From Streptomyces boluensis (GTDB lineage Bacteria; Actinomycetota; Actinomycetes; Streptomycetales; Streptomycetaceae), in contig NZ_JAAAHS010000010.1 in assembly GCF_009908195.1 (NCBI RefSeq), positions 1 to 50,792 on the forward strand: a DNA stretch of 50,792 nt, in the 5' to 3' direction. The position numbers and the translations under genes were made by a program. The notes below the pieces were generated by a model. That model made no database searches. It was not told where the DNA came from and saw only the letters and a program-made list of their open reading frames with translations. The stretch's first letter is position 1; the number at the start of each line of letters is the position of its first letter. This document shows, piece after piece, positions 1 to 8,205 of this stretch.

Positions 1-1630
1 CCTCGGGGCGGAGCTTCTCGTCCCAGGCGCTTTTCTCGCCGCCGCCGACCTCGACCTCGGAGTCGCCGCCCTTGTCAGGGGTCTTCTCCGGCTCCTCCTC
101 GCCGAGAAGGTCCTGGCTGCGGGCGCCGTCGAGGGAGCTGGAGCGGCCGGGGAACTCCTCGTCCCTCTTCGCCCCTTCGAGGGCGCCCTCCTTCTCGCCC
201 TTGCCCTCCTGCTCCTTCTGCTGCTCCTTGGACTCGGCGGTCTCGGCGTTCTTCTCGCGCTGCTTCTCGGCGTCCTTCTGCTCGCCTTCGGCCTCCCGGC
301 CCGCGGCCTCCTTCTGGGCGGCGTCCTCCCTGCCCTTCTCGTCGGCCTTCTTCCCCTCCGCGCGGTCGCCGCCGTCCTTCTTCTCCAGCTGATCCTTCTG
401 CTGACGTTCCTTCTCGCCCTGCTCCTGCTGGGCCTGGCCGTCCTTGCCCTCCGCCGCACCCTTCTCGCCCTTGCCCCCGCCGTCCGCCTGCTGCTCGTCC
501 TTCTTCTCCGACTGCGCGGCCGGGCCCTCGGGCTGCTCGCCGTCGCCCCTGGGGCGGGACGCGTCGCCGCCCGTCTGCGGTCCGGGCTCCTTGGACCCGT
601 CCGGCCTGCCCGACTCTTTCCCGGATTTCTTCCCGGAGTTGCCGCCCTGCGGGCTGCCGGAGGTGTCGTTCTGCGGGGTGCTGCCCTCGGCGCTGCCCGA
701 CGAGGTCGAGGCCTGCTCCTTCTCCGGGCCGGCCGCCGTCGCGGGACGGGCCTTGTCCTGCTCCTCCTCGGTCGCCTTGCGCTGCTCGGTCTCCCGCTCC
801 CGGTTCAGCTCCTCGGCCGCGTCCGGTGCGAGGTCGGGGGCGAGGAGGGGTGATCCCGGGCCGAGGTCGTCGTCGCGCTCGGCGGCGTCGAAGAGGTCGA
901 GCAGCCGCTCGTGCTCCGAGCTGAGCAGCCGGTCTTCGAGGCGGTCAAGGACGGCGTCCTCGAGCTCCTCGGGGAGGCGCATGAGCTGGATGCGGGTGCG
1001 CTTCGACCGGTCCTCGGGGTCGGCGCGCAGCGTGCGGAGGATCGTGTTGGCGAGCCGGTCGATCAGGGAGGCCGGGTCCGCCCGCTCCAGTCGGGTGCGG
1101 TCGGCGTCGACGGTGGCGTAGCGCATCCAGGCCGGGGTCTGCGGCTCCGGGCCGACCTCCTCGACCTGCTCGCCGCGTGTGAGGGCCTGGGCCGCGGACT
1201 CGGCCTCCTGCTCCGCCGCCTCGTGGGGCAGGGAGACGGCGCCGAGTTCGCGCCCGGCCGCCAACGGGCCGTGCCCGTACGGGTTCTGAATGGTGTGCAG
1301 CAGCTCGTGAGCCAGCAGCGCCTGCCCCTCGGATGTTCCCGGCTGGTACGCGCCCTCGCGGAAGAAGATCTCCTGGCCGACGGCGACCGCGTCCGCGCCG
1401 AGCATGTCCGTCAGGGCGTTCGCGTCGCGGTCGGTGTGCAGGCGGATGTTGCCGAGGTCGTGCCCGAGCTGCTCCTCCAGGTCACGGCGGACGCTCAGGT
1501 CGAGGGGCTGGCCCGCGCCGCTGACGATGTTCTTCGGCTCGGGGACCTGTTCGCGGCGGGCTTTGCGCTGCTTGCGGCGTTTGGAGCGGTCGTCGTGTGC
1601 GGACTGCGCCTGGGCCGGCTCGATCGTCAT
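1..1630 (-). CDS. eCIS-associated DUF4157 (HELLH metalloprotease-like) protein, partial
   Basis: The reading frame starts with ATG at 1630 and stays open to the window edge (more than 540 codons), so the C-terminus is missing. Residues about 36-115 match the DUF4157 core found in extracellular contractile injection system loci: a GAGQPLD opening, an LGHDLGNIRLHTD stretch, and a zinc-protease-like HELLH at residues 108-112. An acidic PHEAAEQEAE segment follows and may supply a further metal ligand (inference). From about residue 260 the chain becomes a long Glu/Lys/Gln/Gly-rich low-complexity region, typical of a flexible linker before a cargo or toxin domain that would lie outside the window. 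The start overlaps the upstream TGA as ATGA, so the two genes are probably translationally coupled. In this family the domain marks putative effectors or tube-associated factors; proteolytic activity is not established. Confidence 0.8.
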   Translation of the reverse strand, partial: MTIEPAQAQSAHDDRSKRRKQRKARREQVPEPKNIVSGAGQPLDLSVRRDLEEQLGHDLGNIRLHTDRDANALTDMLGADAVAVGQEIFFREGAYQPGTSEGQALLAHELLHTIQNPYGHGPLAAGRELGAVSLPHEAAEQEAESAAQALTRGEQVEEVGPEPQTPAWMRYATVDADRTRLERADPASLIDRLANTILRTLRADPEDRSKRTRIQLMRLPEELEDAVLDRLEDRLLSSEHERLLDLFDAAERDDDLGPGSPLLAPDLAPDAAEELNRERETEQRKATEEEQDKARPATAAGPEKEQASTSSGSAEGSTPQNDTSGSPQGGNSGKKSGKESGRPDGSKEPGPQTGGDASRPRGDGEQPEGPAAQSEKKDEQQADGGGKGEKGAAEGKDGQAQQEQGEKERQQKDQLEKKDGGDRAEGKKADEKGREDAAQKEAAGREAEGEQKDAEKQREKNAETAESKEQQKEQEGKGEKEGALEGAKRDEEFPGRSSSLDGARSQDLLGEEEPEKTPDKGGDSEVEVGGGEKSAWDEKLRPE

Positions 1631-1911
1631 AACCGCTCGCCCCCGTCCCCCGTCAGCCCCGCGTGCACCGCCCGCGCCAGGGACTCGCCCAGCCGGACCG
1701 GGTTGTTCGTACGGGGGAGGGGTGGCGGCCTGGACAGGGTGTCCGACGCGCACGCCTCCGAGGACAGCCCGCGCTCCTGGACGACGCGCGTCAACTCCGC
1801 CCGGAACGGCGCCATGACGCGGCCCGCGTCCAGGTGCGGCCCGAAGCCGTCCAGGACGAGTGCGCCGATGTCGACGCGGACATCGACCCGTGGCTGCTCG
1901 TTCAGACCCAT
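1627..1911 (-). CDS. small eCIS-locus protein of unknown function ending in a TTA codon
   Basis: A 94-residue protein beginning MGLNEQPRVDVRVDIGALVL. Its ATG lies inside the end of the upstream frame (ATGGGTCTGA), and its TGA overlaps the start of the DUF4157 gene, so it sits tightly within an operon. I do not recognise the family; it is soluble, with no membrane segment or signal. Its last sense codon (1632-1630) is TTA, the rare leucine codon read by the bldA tRNA in Streptomyces. Because TTA-TGA overlaps the next ATG, developmental control by bldA could also affect translation of the next gene (inference). The same frame stays open upstream, but that part is Arg/Pro-rich and reads as out-of-frame. 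Confidence 0.65.
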   Translation of the reverse strand: MGLNEQPRVDVRVDIGALVLDGFGPHLDAGRVMAPFRAELTRVVQERGLSSEACASDTLSRPPPLPRTNNPVRLGESLARAVHAGLTGDGGERL

Positions 1912-2160
1912 CCGCGGACCTCCGAGGGCGTCAAGGAGCGTTCCAGCTGCTGGTACTCGGTGCGCGCAGCCGCGAGCATGTGCCGCAGCTGCACGCGGTC
2001 GCCCTCCTCGGCGGCGAGGAAGGCGCCCGACGGGGCGATGTTTGCGGATCGAGCCGCGCGCGACGGTCAGTTGGGCCGGCAGCCCGGCGTCCAGGTCCTT
2101 CGTGGGCGCCTGTGGCGGCAGCACGCGGTACGAGTCGACGGCGGACACGCTGACCGTCAT
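1902..2160 (-). pseudogene. small eCIS-locus gene with a one-base frameshift
   Basis: The ATG at 2160 overlaps the stop of the preceding frame (ATGA). The frame begins MTVSVSAVDSYRVLPPQAPT and reads as normal coding sequence for about 40 residues, then turns into Arg/Pro-rich nonsense. Removing one T from the TTT run at 2041-2043 (an AAA on the coding strand) restores a continuous 85-residue protein ending AARTEYQQLERSLTPSEVRG-W-V with a stop at 1904-1902, overlapping the next ATG. The overlaps at both ends argue that the corrected frame is the ancestral one. It may be a real pseudogene or a homopolymer sequencing error. Function is unknown; position suggests an accessory eCIS protein. Confidence 0.55.
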
Positions 2161-2832
2161 CTCCGCGGCGCGGCGGCTGTGCCGGGAGCGGCGCCGGACT
2201 TGCGCTGCTCGCTGCCGATGAGGTCGCGCGGTCCGCCCGCCTCGCCGTCCTCGCCGCCCTGAAGCTGGTGGGCGGGCGGGTCGACGGACGCCTCGAGTCC
2301 CAGGTCGTTGGCGCACTCGCCGACGAACCTCACCAGATCCGCCGGATCGGTGGACCACCTGGAGGCGCCGGCCGAAGGCCACGACCTCGCTCCTGGCGAA
2401 GGCGTGGCTGCCGGGAGCGTCGGGCAGGGCGCGCAGCTTCCGCTCCAGCAGCAGCGCCGGCTCGGTGACGTCGCAGGGGACCTCGCCGTCCTGCTCGGGG
2501 GCGAACAGCGTGAAGTCCCGTTCGACGTCGCCGGTCTTGACGGTGAGGTCGACGGCCGGCTCCGGCAGCTCGGCCCCGAAGGGCTTGGAGACGGTGCCCG
2601 CCGGGTCGGGCCGGCCCGCACCCACCACCTCGGCACGGATCGGTGAGGAGCCCGCGTCGATCACGGTCGGGGCGTAGCGGCCGTGGGACAGGCCGGACCC
2701 GAGGCCGCTGAAGACCTCCTGGCGGGTGTGGCCAACGAACGCGGTCACCGACGCCGTCACGGCGGAGATGGTGCGCGTACTGCTGGGAAGCTCCTCGACG
2801 TAGACGCCTGGATACGTCGGGTTCGCCGGCAT
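2157..2832 (-). pseudogene. contractile sheath N-terminal arm joined to an unrecognised body, frameshifted
   Basis: The first 36 or so residues (MPANPTYPGVYVEELPSSTR, then TISAVTASVTAFVGHT) are the classic N-terminal arm of contractile sheath proteins of eCIS and phage tails. A strong purine-rich GGAGGGGG lies just upstream of the ATG. A sheath is normally around 400-500 residues, but here the arm is followed by sequence that does not resemble a sheath, and the frame breaks near 2343-2354. Dropping one base there links it to a frame reading DPADLVRFVGECANDLGLEA and ending at 2157, giving about 224 residues. It is probably a truncated or recombined sheath remnant; alternatively a short protein that borrowed the sheath handshake arm. 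The start is well supported; identity beyond residue 40 is not. Confidence 0.6.
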
Positions 2833-3393
2833 TCCCCCTCCAATCCCTCTCGACCCCGGTGTTCACCGGAGCCAGGGGCACCAAGAGGGCGAGGAGGTGC
2901 GGTGCCGGAAGAGAATCAGCGCGCCGTGACCCGCGCGTGTGTCCCCCGCGCGCACACCTCCGTGAGGGTGCGCAGACATGAACCCCCGTTCGCACCCGGC
3001 GCGGGTCGGCCCGCCGGGGCAAGCATCGAGCAGGTCGCCTGTGACTCCTGATGCCGTTCTGCTGTGCGAGTACCTTGCGCTCAACGCAGTCTGTTTTGAA
3101 GCGAGTTGAGCAGTCAAGCGCCTGGGCTGCGGCTGGCGTGGAGTTTTCGTGACCACCGGCTTCTGTCGCCGGGAACCGGCCAGATGGCCGAACGGCCGAT
3201 CCCGAGGGGCGATTTCCCAGCGTCCAGGCGCTCGACCGCCCAGCGGACGTCGCTCAGCGAAACTTCTGGTGCGGCGAACTCGGGGGCGGGATCGGGCCAG
3301 TCCGTGGCCAGAGCTTGCCTGCACGCCAGGGGCCCCAGCACGCTTGGGGGCTCAACTTCCTTGTCAGGACTGCGTGTTCGCCGGGAGACCGCT
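2833..3393. other. divergent intergenic region without a clear gene
   Basis: This 561-bp stretch separates the leftward eCIS operon from the rightward 3394 gene and should hold both promoters. Open frames cross it but are Arg/Ser/Pro-rich with no family resemblance. It includes a locally less GC-rich patch near 3055-3120. I could not fix -10/-35 boxes with confidence. Confidence 0.5.
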
Positions 3394-4341
3394 GTGCCCC
3401 CTCCTCCGATTCCCCCCGATGCTGATGGAGACGACGAAGGAGACGCCGGGAACGAGCCGCCGGCGCCGGTCGATTCAGACGACACCGACGAACCCGCCGT
3501 AACGCCAACCGCCCCCGACCCGGCCGGCGCCCCCGAAGATCCCGAGCAGCCCGAGGACCAGCAGCAGCCCGAGGATCAGCAGCAGCCCGAGGAAGGTGCG
3601 GAAGAAGCACAGCGGCGCACCCTCCGCGATCTCATGCGCGGCAAAACCGCCAAGGCCGCGCTCGCGGGCGCCCTTGCCGCGATCATCGCGGCGCCCGCCG
3701 TGCCCCTCGCGGAGAAGCTGTTCGGCGGCCCTGACGTGGACGTGTCCGTGGTCAGGGCCCAGGCCGGCGAGGTCGATGTCGTACACACCGAGACCGACGC
3801 GAGCGGCACCCGGAAAGACACGAAGCTGCCCACCGCGGGCGTCGAAGTCACCCTCAAGAACGGCGGTGAGGACCCCGCGGTGATCGTCGAGGCACGCCTC
3901 TCCGTTCTCACCGTGGACCGGGTCCGCGCCTGCAAGCCCGTCGGCGGAGACATCCAGTCGACCGGTACCTACGGGGTCAGCCTGCCCGGGAGCGCCGCCT
4001 CCGGAGACTCCTACCAAGGGCAGGTGCAGTTCGAGGTCGCCCCGCATGACGCCGACGCTCTCACCGTCACAGTCGGTGCCAAGGAACCGCTCGTCCACGG
4101 TGCCCCGCTCTCGCTCTACCGCGTCCACCTGCAAGTCCGCGAGGCCGGCTCCTCGGACTTCATCGACGTACCAGGCGAGTACTCGCTCGGCGTCATGCCC
4201 AGTGCGGCCGACGGCCTGAAGTACGACACGTGCATGAAACGCAGAGCTCACAAGGCCGTACGTGCGTTCCTCGACGGACACGGCAGCGACACGATCACCC
4301 CCACCCTGCGAGGAATCCTCCATGCCGCCAACTCCTCGTGA
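3394..4341 (+). CDS. membrane-anchored protein with Pro/Asp/Gln-rich cytoplasmic tail, unknown function
   Basis: I place the start at the GTG at 3394 because GGGAG lies 6 bases upstream (3383-3387) and because the in-frame sequence before it is Arg/Ser-rich and non-coding in character. The product is 315 residues. Residues 1-65 are acidic, Pro- and Gln-rich, including three PEDQQQ-like repeats. One hydrophobic segment (ALAGALAAIIAAPAVPLAEK, roughly 77-96) should span the membrane, leaving a C-terminal domain of about 215 residues, probably outside, with alternating beta-rich sequence and no motif I recognise. The next gene, a Tat-type lipoprotein with a beta-propeller, begins 15 bases downstream, so the two probably form an envelope-associated operon. 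Function unknown. Confidence 0.7.
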   Translation: MPPPPIPPDADGDDEGDAGNEPPAPVDSDDTDEPAVTPTAPDPAGAPEDPEQPEDQQQPEDQQQPEEGAEEAQRRTLRDLMRGKTAKAALAGALAAIIAAPAVPLAEKLFGGPDVDVSVVRAQAGEVDVVHTETDASGTRKDTKLPTAGVEVTLKNGGEDPAVIVEARLSVLTVDRVRACKPVGGDIQSTGTYGVSLPGSAASGDSYQGQVQFEVAPHDADALTVTVGAKEPLVHGAPLSLYRVHLQVREAGSSDFIDVPGEYSLGVMPSAADGLKYDTCMKRRAHKAVRAFLDGHGSDTITPTLRGILHAANSS

Positions 4342-4356
4342 AGGAACGAGCCCACG

Positions 4357-5781
4357 ATGACCCCGAACCGCCCCACCCGGCGCACCGTGCTCATCGCCGG
4401 CGGTGCCACCGCAGCGGCAGCCGCTGCCGCAGCAGGCGCGGGGTTGCTCCAGGGCTGCAGCCCCTCACACCGATCGGACGACCGCCCGCCGGACGAATCC
4501 GCCTGGCCCATCACGATCCCGGGCACGAAGGCCCCCGGTCGGCCCGTCCGCGCGGGAGACGGGATCTACAGTGCGAGCACCGGCGCCGTCCTGCGCGCCT
4601 TCGACGTGACCACCGGCGCCCGCCGATGGTCCACCACACTTCGCCGCATCGACAGTCCCGGCCTCGGGGACCCCAACGCGCCGGACGGCAAGGACGTGCG
4701 CGTGACCGACCCCACCGTGGTGGGGAACCTCGTGGTCACCACTGTCACGTGGGCGGACACCGGCATCCTCGTGGCCGTCGACATCAAGACCGGCCGCGAG
4801 GTCTGGCGCTGGAAGCCCAGCGAGCCGCGGCACGCGCCCCAGCTTCAACCCCGATACGACAACGGGCTCCTCCTCACCACCTCAGGCCCCGTTCCGCCGG
4901 AGCCGGCGGACACCGGCCAGGACACCGGCCAGGACACCCTCCGGGCATTCGACCCCGCGACCGGCAAGGAGGTGTGGAACTACAGCCGGCCGCGCTACCG
5001 GGGCTTCTCCTGGGAAGCCCACCGGGACGCCTTCGTGGTCACCGACTCGGCCACGGACCTTGTTGTCGGTCTGCACGCGAGGACGGGGGACGTCCTGTGG
5101 ACTCGACGGAGCACCGGCAGCCCTGTGGGCGTGTACGGCAAGGCGATGCTGATGGTGAACGCGGCCGAACCGGGCGGCGCCGCAGCCCCCAGCTCCGAAA
5201 AGACGCAGGTCACGTCCATCACAGCCGCGACGGGCGAGGTCATCTGGAGCAAGCGAGTCCCCGGCGCTACCCGAGTACGGGGCGGACGCCTCTTCGCCCA
5301 GACCGACGAAGCGCTCTCCGCCCTGGAGGCCGCCACCGGCAGAACACTCTGGTCACGAAAGATGCGCCGCCTGCCGGGAACCAGCGACGACGGTGACCTG
5401 ATCACCAAGGACCTCTGGTGCCTGCGCGACTCAAGCTCCGACCGCGAGCAGGACCCGGACAGCTACACACCCGACTCCACGACCCGCGTCATCGCCCTCG
5501 ACGTCAGAACCGGCCACCAGGCCTGGGCCGTGACAGTCCCTCGGGGAAGCGCCCACCCCCGTGCGATCACGAAGGAAACCGTGTATGTCGCCGCACCTCA
5601 ACAGGAAGGCCACGGCACCGACGAGGCGCTCTACTCCGTGGACGTACGCGATGGTTCCATCCGGTGGAAGAGGCGAGTCCCCCAGGCATCCGCCCCGGAG
5701 CCCGAAGGGACGCGCGTCCTCATCACCGCGTACGCCCACGCAGACGTCCTCGACCGTGACACCGGTGTCCCCGTACGGTGA
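4357..5781 (+). CDS. Tat-type lipoprotein with PQQ-like beta-propeller repeats
   Basis: A 474-residue protein preceded by AAGGA. Its N-terminus carries a twin arginine (Arg8-Arg9), an Ala-rich hydrophobic stretch and a lipobox-like LLQGC, so Cys34 is the likely lipidated residue; Gln at -2 is less usual. The rest shows at least six PQQ/quinoprotein-type blade repeats of the form hydrophobic-D-x-x-T/R-G-x-x-x-W, for example FDVTTGARRW, VDIKTGREVW, FDPATGKEVW, LHARTGDVLW, LEAATGRTLW and LDVRTGHQAW. Such propellers serve as dehydrogenase scaffolds or as protein-binding platforms; I see no dehydrogenase features, so a binding role is more likely (inference). A short DTGQDTGQDT duplication lies near residue 187. 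It is probably cotranscribed with the membrane protein upstream and is convergent with the phosphatase gene. Confidence 0.85.
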   Translation: MTPNRPTRRTVLIAGGATAAAAAAAAGAGLLQGCSPSHRSDDRPPDESAWPITIPGTKAPGRPVRAGDGIYSASTGAVLRAFDVTTGARRWSTTLRRIDSPGLGDPNAPDGKDVRVTDPTVVGNLVVTTVTWADTGILVAVDIKTGREVWRWKPSEPRHAPQLQPRYDNGLLLTTSGPVPPEPADTGQDTGQDTLRAFDPATGKEVWNYSRPRYRGFSWEAHRDAFVVTDSATDLVVGLHARTGDVLWTRRSTGSPVGVYGKAMLMVNAAEPGGAAAPSSEKTQVTSITAATGEVIWSKRVPGATRVRGGRLFAQTDEALSALEAATGRTLWSRKMRRLPGTSDDGDLITKDLWCLRDSSSDREQDPDSYTPDSTTRVIALDVRTGHQAWAVTVPRGSAHPRAITKETVYVAAPQQEGHGTDEALYSVDVRDGSIRWKRRVPQASAPEPEGTRVLITAYAHADVLDRDTGVPVR

Positions 5782-5811
5782 CCCGCCCTTCGCCCGGTGA
5801 CAGGCTTCCGT

Positions 5812-8205
5812 TCACGTCTCGGGAAGGGCCTGCTCGGTCCAGATGGTCTTGCCGGAGCGGGTGTAGCGCGTTCCCCACCTCTGGACGAGTTGCGCGACGA
5901 TGAACAGGCCGCGCCCGCCTTCGTCCTCCTCGCCGCTGTGGCGCAGGTGCGGTGAGGTGTGACCCCTGTCCGCGACCTCGCACAGGAGGGTGCGGTCACG
6001 GATGAGGCGCACTTGGATCGGCCCTTCCGCGTACCTGACCGCGTTGGTCACCAGTTCGCTGACGACGAGTTCGGTCGCGAAGGACAGATCTTCGAGGCCC
6101 CAGCGGTGCAGCTGTCGAGTGGCCAGGTCCCGGGCGCGGCCCGCGGCGACTCGCTCTGCCGGCAGTTCCCATTCAGTGACCTGCGAAGGGTCGAGTTCGC
6201 GGGTACGGACGAGCAGCAGGGCGGTGTCGTCGGCCGCTGAGCCGCCCGGCAGCAGTTCCGCCACGGCCCGGTCGCACAGTGCTTCGAGCGACGCGTTCCG
6301 GTCGCTGAGAACCTGTCCCAGGATTTCGAGCCCTTGATCGATGTCGCGGTCGCGGGCCTCGACCAGGCCGTCGGTGAAGAGAGCGAGGAGGCTGCCCACC
6401 GGCAGCTCGATCTCCATCGACTCGAACGGCAGGCCTCCGATCCCCAGGGGCGGTCCCGCCGGCAGGAGCGGGAAGGACAGCCGGCCGTCCGGCTCGACGA
6501 CCGCCGGCGGCAGGTGCCCGGCCCTGGCCATGACGCAGTGCCTCGAGACCGGGTCGTAGACCGCGTACAGACAGGTCGCGCCGGTGGTCACATCGGCGTA
6601 GGCGCCGTCGGACATGCCCGGCTCGCCCCACTGTTCCTCCACCGGCTGCGCCACCAGATCATCGAGCCGGGACAACAGCTCGACGGGCTCCAAGTCCATC
6701 TGGGCGAGCGCGCGTACCGTCGTACGCAGCCGTCCCATGGTGGCGGCCGCCTGCAGCCCGTGGCCGACCACGTCCCCGACCACGAGCCCGACCCGGGTTC
6801 CGGACAGCGGGATGACGTCGAACCAGTCGCCGCCGACGCCTGTCATGTCGTCCGACGGCAGGTAGCGGTAGGCCAGTTCGACCGCTGACTGCTCCGGCAC
6901 GTGCTGCGGCAGCAACTGGCGCTGGAGGGCCAGGGATGCGGTGCGCTCGCGGGTGAAGCGGCGGGCGTTGTCGATGGACACAGCCGTACGGGCGGCCAGT
7001 TCGTCGGCCAGTGCCACTTCGCCGCTGTCGAAGGTGGCTGAACCGGTGCCGCGCATGAACGTGACGAGGCCGAGCGTGCTGTTCCCGGCCCGCAGCGGCA
7101 CGACCAGAACCGTGTCGTCGAGCACGCGACCGCCGGAGGAGAGGCTGCGATATTGCGGCGAACCAGGCGGGTACTCCACGGGTGAGTCGTTCACCGGGGC
7201 AGGGGACGGAGGCTGCTGACCCGGCGTCTCCTGGTCGGCTTCCCCGGCCGACCGGCAGGCGACCCGCACCAGGGACATCGCCGCCGAGCTGCCGCCGGTC
7301 GGCACCTCGCCTTCCAGAACCGCTCTCGCGAGGTCGACCGTGACGGTTTCGGCGAACTCCGGCACCGCCACCTCGGTGATCTTCTCGGCGGTGACCCGCA
7401 CATCGAGGGTGGTTCCGATTCCGCGTCCTGCCTCGACGAGCAGGGCAAGCCGCTGTTGCGCCTTGTAGCGATCGGAGATGTCGAAGGCGTCCTCGCACAC
7501 TCCGATTACGTGTCCGTCGGCGTCCTGGAGGCGGTAGTAGGCGCAGGACCAGACGTGGTCCGTTTCCGGGTCGCTGGGCGGCCGCCCCTGGAAGTGCAGG
7601 TCCAGAAATGGTTCTCCGGTATCCAGTACGTGATGCATGACCGCGTCGAGAGTGGGCGGATGCCCGGTGGTCACGAATTTCCCAGCGGAGTACAGCTCAT
7701 CGGCCCGACGGCCGCGGAACTCGGCGAACGGCTGCCCGATCTCGCGTTCGAACATCACGTTGCACCAGGTCAAGCGCAGTTCGCTGTCGTAGATGGCCAG
7801 GCCGACGGGTGACTGGGTGGCCAGTCCGTGCAAGAGCGCGAGACGGGATTCCCACTGCCGGAGATCCTGCAGCTCCGTCGCGACGAGGACGCGCGCGGCC
7901 GCGCCGGCGCCCGGCAGGGGGCATGTCGCGGTGGCGACGATCAGCTCACGCCCGTCCCGGTGCCGGGCGACGCGGATCGCGTTTCCCTGGAACGGGGGAG
8001 CGGGAACGGAGGGCGTCGGGCCGGGTGACAGGAGTGTGGCCAGGGGTCGTCCGACGATCTCCTGCGGCCGGTAGGCGAGGAGCCGCTCCGCCGCTGGGCT
8101 CCAGCCGATGACCGTGTCCTGGGCGTCGACGACCACCGTGGCGGCCTTGCCGACGTCGAGCGGACCACGAAAGTCAGCGCTTTGCTCCGCGTTCGATGCT
8201 GTCAT
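5812..8205 (-). CDS. multidomain PAS-PAS-GAF-PP2C (SpoIIE-type) phosphatase with HATPase domain
   Basis: A 797-residue soluble signalling protein. In order: PAS domain (about 20-110, with IGWSPAAERLL), second PAS (about 125-240, with LTWCNVMFEREIG), GAF domain (about 255-425), PP2C/SpoIIE phosphatase (about 435-650) and an HATPase_c_2 anti-sigma-like kinase domain (about 670-795). Metal-binding phosphatase motifs are present: GGDWFD, GDVVGHG, FTDGLVE and ADDTALL. The ATPase domain keeps the N-box ELVTNAVRY and a glycine-rich EGGRGLF. This architecture is expanded in Streptomyces, where such proteins act in sigma-factor partner-switching by dephosphorylating anti-anti-sigma proteins and phosphorylating or binding them; its partner is not visible here. 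The gene is convergent with the propeller lipoprotein and monocistronic. Confidence 0.93.
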   Translation of the reverse strand: MTASNAEQSADFRGPLDVGKAATVVVDAQDTVIGWSPAAERLLAYRPQEIVGRPLATLLSPGPTPSVPAPPFQGNAIRVARHRDGRELIVATATCPLPGAGAAARVLVATELQDLRQWESRLALLHGLATQSPVGLAIYDSELRLTWCNVMFEREIGQPFAEFRGRRADELYSAGKFVTTGHPPTLDAVMHHVLDTGEPFLDLHFQGRPPSDPETDHVWSCAYYRLQDADGHVIGVCEDAFDISDRYKAQQRLALLVEAGRGIGTTLDVRVTAEKITEVAVPEFAETVTVDLARAVLEGEVPTGGSSAAMSLVRVACRSAGEADQETPGQQPPSPAPVNDSPVEYPPGSPQYRSLSSGGRVLDDTVLVVPLRAGNSTLGLVTFMRGTGSATFDSGEVALADELAARTAVSIDNARRFTRERTASLALQRQLLPQHVPEQSAVELAYRYLPSDDMTGVGGDWFDVIPLSGTRVGLVVGDVVGHGLQAAATMGRLRTTVRALAQMDLEPVELLSRLDDLVAQPVEEQWGEPGMSDGAYADVTTGATCLYAVYDPVSRHCVMARAGHLPPAVVEPDGRLSFPLLPAGPPLGIGGLPFESMEIELPVGSLLALFTDGLVEARDRDIDQGLEILGQVLSDRNASLEALCDRAVAELLPGGSAADDTALLLVRTRELDPSQVTEWELPAERVAAGRARDLATRQLHRWGLEDLSFATELVVSELVTNAVRYAEGPIQVRLIRDRTLLCEVADRGHTSPHLRHSGEEDEGGRGLFIVAQLVQRWGTRYTRSGKTIWTEQALPET

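Noticed and set aside
3106..3393. In-frame upstream extension of the membrane protein gene to an earlier ATG.
   Set aside because: The extension is Arg/Ser/Pro-rich without protein character, and a good GGGAG site precedes the GTG at 3394.
5812..8205. Considered whether the phosphatase forms a partner-switch module with neighbours.
   Set aside because: No STAS anti-anti-sigma gene or sigma factor gene lies beside it; the faint STAS-like strand in the 9335 protein is too weak to claim.
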